A DNA stretch of 64,000 nucleotides from an uncultured Flavihumibacter sp. (lineage in GTDB: Bacteria; Bacteroidota; Bacteroidia; Chitinophagales; Chitinophagaceae), in NCBI GenBank assembly GCA_902168105.1, contig CABHOY010000058.1, positions 124,001 to 188,000 of the forward strand, in the 5' to 3' direction. This document shows positions 61,676 to 64,000 of the stretch, piece by piece. How positions within the stretch are numbered: the stretch's first letter is position 1; each line of letters starts with the position of its first letter. The translations under genes were made by a program, and so were the position numbers. Under the pieces are notes generated by a model. It made no database searches. It had not been told where the DNA came from and worked only from the letters and a program-made list of their open reading frames with translations.

Positions 61676-63034
61676 CTATATCCGGTCATACCGTAGAGAT
61701 CTTCTAAAATTAACCGTACTCAGTATAACAAATAAGACACTTACCAGGATGAGCGGCATTAATACCGACAGCCAACTGATATTGTATGTTTGAGAGAAGT
61801 TCTCCATTTTAAATTGCTGCCAATCCTCACCCGATACATCAGATCCTTCAAAGATCTTCGGGTAAAAATGCAACCTCATTTTCTCATGAAACCTGGTAGT
61901 GCTGTCCAGAAAGCTCAACTGGTTACTTAACCCGGCGCGGGCGATGGCATTTAACATGTGTTGCGTATGCAATGTTGGAATAAAGCGGGCAATAAAAGCA
62001 CTTGTTCTTTCCCTTTGCCAGAGTTTATCCTGCATTGCATTTGCCTGCACCTGAGACTCATCATCTCCCATTTGCTGCATAGCATAATACCAGGGCCAGT
62101 TGAACTGCCCTTCTGGCAATGCGTATTTCCGGAACTGCGGGTAGTGCGCATAGAATTTATCCATGGTAGGTTGCTTATCCATATCCCACTTTTCATGGTA
62201 GCCTTCACGTTGTGCTATTGCCGTAGCCATTGCTTCCGGAACGGGATATTTGTTGAGGATGTAATTATTTACTGCTCCGGGAAGGATCACCGTCAGCATC
62301 ATCCAGCTGCTTAAAAGAATGACCGCATTCGTGCTTGATCTCTTCTGCAGAGATATTACCCACAGGCAGATCGCGAACCAGCATAGCAGGTACAAAACAG
62401 CAATAGCGATCGTAGCCATAAAGCTGCTATCCATAGGAATAGACAGGATCACAGCGCCCAGGAACAGTAGCATTGCCAGTGTGGCGAAAACGGCTATTGC
62501 ACGTATCAATAGTTTCCGGAGCAATAGTTTCAACGGGGAGTCGCCCTGGGTTGAAACCAGGGGCCAGGTACCACCTTCCTTTTCTTCGGACAGTAAGTTA
62601 TAGCTGAAGCTGATGATGAGCAATGGGAACAGGTAAATGAGCACGAAGCTGAAATCAAGATTACCCGTCAGCAGATTGAACGGATTAAACAGATCAGTAT
62701 CGTATTTCTGATTTTCCAGATTGCGGATATTGATACTCTGGATGGAGGAATTTATATCTCTCTGTCCTATTGACATACCATTAAGCGGATGTGTTTCATT
62801 AACGAGACTAAAGCGCAGGTGATACAACAGTAATCCCATTTCTTTATTGAAATATTGCACGTTCCGTTGGATATGTTCCTGCTGGAAATGAGCGGTCTTT
62901 TCAATACTTTTTATCTGTTTGTCTATATGTTGCCGGCCGATGTAAATACTGATAATACCGGTAAATAGAACAACTGCAAGACCAATTACCGCCACCTTCG
63001 AACGGATAAAACTTTTGAATAACAGCGTTAGCAT
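61676..63034 (-). CDS. ABC-2-type transporter permease (DUF3526-like)
   Basis: 452 residues. One N-terminal segment, a large extracytoplasmic domain, then five or six membrane segments including a final one. The motif EEKEGGTWPLVSTQG matches the 'E-K-E-x-G-T-x-x-l-l-l-s-x-g' loop that ABC-2 permeases use to contact the ATPase. The large DUF3526-like domain (PEGQFNWPWYYAMQQMGDDES region) is typical of Bacteroidota and Proteobacteria permeases in gliding or drug-type exporters. It ends four bases before the start of a related gene; the ATPase is presumably further upstream, outside the window. Confidence 0.82.
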   Translation of the reverse strand: MLTLLFKSFIRSKVAVIGLAVVLFTGIISIYIGRQHIDKQIKSIEKTAHFQQEHIQRNVQYFNKEMGLLLYHLRFSLVNETHPLNGMSIGQRDINSSIQSINIRNLENQKYDTDLFNPFNLLTGNLDFSFVLIYLFPLLIISFSYNLLSEEKEGGTWPLVSTQGDSPLKLLLRKLLIRAIAVFATLAMLLFLGAVILSIPMDSSFMATIAIAVLYLLCWFAICLWVISLQKRSSTNAVILLSSWMMLTVILPGAVNNYILNKYPVPEAMATAIAQREGYHEKWDMDKQPTMDKFYAHYPQFRKYALPEGQFNWPWYYAMQQMGDDESQVQANAMQDKLWQRERTSAFIARFIPTLHTQHMLNAIARAGLSNQLSFLDSTTRFHEKMRLHFYPKIFEGSDVSGEDWQQFKMENFSQTYNISWLSVLMPLILVSVLFVILSTVNFRRSLRYDRI

Positions 63035-63037
63035 ATA

Positions 63038-64000
63038 CTAAATGGCTTTTAATTTTTTAGATAAGATGGAGACTGTTATTATCAGCAATAACATCCAGCA
63101 TAGCAATGCAAACAGGGAAAGTGTTTCGCTGGTGATCATTCGCACCGGACTGTCCGCCTTGTAACTGAAATCGGGTAATGATTTCCAGTGTTCCCTGCTG
63201 ATGCTGTAGGGTTTGTCGTTATCGCCCGGTTTCTTATTGCTGATCAGTTTTATCTGCAGATCATTCATGTGCTGCGCCAACTGATAACGATAGCCTTCCG
63301 CCTGCTGCTGGAACCGGGTATAGGCATTAAAGCCTGTACCACTTATGGACATTGAAAGATTTCGCAGGGCCATGAGCGGATTTATAAAAGCTGATAGCCG
63401 TGATACATCATTCTGCTGCTGATATCTTTCCAACAGGGCGAAGAGGTGCTGATTATAAATAACAGCACTTATCCGCTCACCTTCCTTCATCTGGAAGCCA
63501 CTATAATTGAAGGGTAACTGCTCCACCGAGGTGGCATTATATATTCGAAGGACCGAATCTTTCAGCGCTTTATAATAAGGATCGTCCGGATTGTGACTAT
63601 CTCCCTTTTGAATCAGTTCTTTCTCAATAGCTGTTTCAAATTCGATCCTGGAAGGTGATGCATAAAGAAAACCGCCGACTGCCTGCATCGTACGTGGCAG
63701 AATAATAGCCCACAGCAGCCATATGCTTATCGATGAAACCAGCGCCAGTTTTGCCGTTCTGCTGTATGCAGAGATGAGTACTGCAACGATGCTGATAATG
63801 CCGAAATAGACGGCATAAAATAACATTATCCAGCAGATCAGCCACAGATCATCTGCCGTTAATTGTTGTTGCGGGATGCTTAACCCTGCTGCGAGCAAGA
63901 GCACTATGACCAACAATAGCAATGATAGTGCGATACCAAACAGTCCTATTATCTTACCTGTCAAGATCTCCTTCCATGACACGCCTTGTCCCAACAGGAT
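63038..64000 (-). CDS. ABC-2-type transporter permease (DUF3526-like), 5' end outside the window
   Basis: At least 320 residues. The frame is open to the right edge; the TTG at 63994 reads as internal to the loop ILLGQGVSWKEILTGK, the ATPase-contact motif, so about 150 residues including the first membrane segment are missing. The DUF3526-like domain and five membrane segments follow, as in the downstream gene, which starts three bases after its stop. The two permeases probably form a heterodimer. Confidence 0.82.
   Translation of the reverse strand: MLLGQGVSWKEILTGKIIGLFGIALSLLLLVIVLLLAAGLSIPQQQLTADDLWLICWIMLFYAVYFGIISIVAVLISAYSRTAKLALVSSISIWLLWAIILPRTMQAVGGFLYASPSRIEFETAIEKELIQKGDSHNPDDPYYKALKDSVLRIYNATSVEQLPFNYSGFQMKEGERISAVIYNQHLFALLERYQQQNDVSRLSAFINPLMALRNLSMSISGTGFNAYTRFQQQAEGYRYQLAQHMNDLQIKLISNKKPGDNDKPYSISREHWKSLPDFSYKADSPVRMITSETLSLFALLCWMLLLIITVSILSKKLKAI

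Noticed and set aside
62525-62565. CCCTGGGTTGAAACCAGGG palindrome
   Set aside because: It lies inside the conserved ATPase-contact loop of the ABC permease coding region and is explained by the codons there.

Overview
The window reads as chromosome of a Bacteroidota bacterium, most likely Chitinophagaceae and Chitinophaga-like. The reasons are the many secreted proteins and lipoproteins with short signal peptides, AT-rich leaders without Shine-Dalgarno sites, promoter-like TAnnTTTG-type boxes, a DUF5074/BtuB-type vitamin B12 locus behind a cobalamin riboswitch, and an extracellular contractile injection system (eCIS) of the Bacteroidota kind. The assignment is inference from gene content; no rRNA or tRNA gene was seen.

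Left part (1-19 kb). A retron-type reverse transcriptase runs off the left edge. It is followed by a small lipoprotein and two paralogous membrane hybrid histidine kinases on either side of a secreted protein and an M1-type metallopeptidase. Then come a stand-alone class I terpene synthase and a two-gene cytoskeletal pair: an actin-like ATPase whose phosphate-1 motif sits at the C-terminus (apparently circularly permuted), and a bactofilin. A macroglobulin-like secreted protein, a berberine-bridge-type flavoenzyme and an old-yellow-enzyme reductase follow.

Middle part (19-36 kb). There is a PhnB-like pseudogene, two tandem cold-shock genes duplicated together with their leaders, a three-His-box fatty-acid desaturase and a GH20-like glycosidase. 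A B12-uptake operon on the minus strand (lipoprotein, BtuB, lipoprotein, lipoprotein) has a cobalamin riboswitch. Next are a secreted repeat protein with an STN domain, the agmatine-to-putrescine pair aguB-aguA, a 1.1-kb non-coding stretch full of inverted and tandem repeats, and two L,D-transpeptidases facing each other.

Right part (36-64 kb). An apparently single minus-strand operon of 15 genes (54956 down to 36410) encodes a complete eCIS: terminator/cap protein, unknown protein, sheath, two tubes, DUF5908, LysM baseplate protein, VgrG spike, PAAR tip, gp25, Afp11-like, fibre-like, Afp12-like, tape measure and AAA+ ATPase. One of these, a 56-residue DUF5908 gene, is easily missed because it is so short. 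No toxin-like cargo gene lies inside the operon. Divergent from it is a membrane-anchored GH18-like protein that has lost the catalytic acidic residues. The remainder holds a PepSY-like protein, a Bcr/CflA-type exporter, an outer-membrane-type beta-barrel protein and two ABC-2-type permeases, the second running off the right edge.

The strongest candidates for something undescribed are the permuted actin/bactofilin pair, the catalytically dead membrane GH18-like protein next to the eCIS, the unknown 270-residue eCIS protein, and the structured non-coding island at 32.6-33.7 kb.
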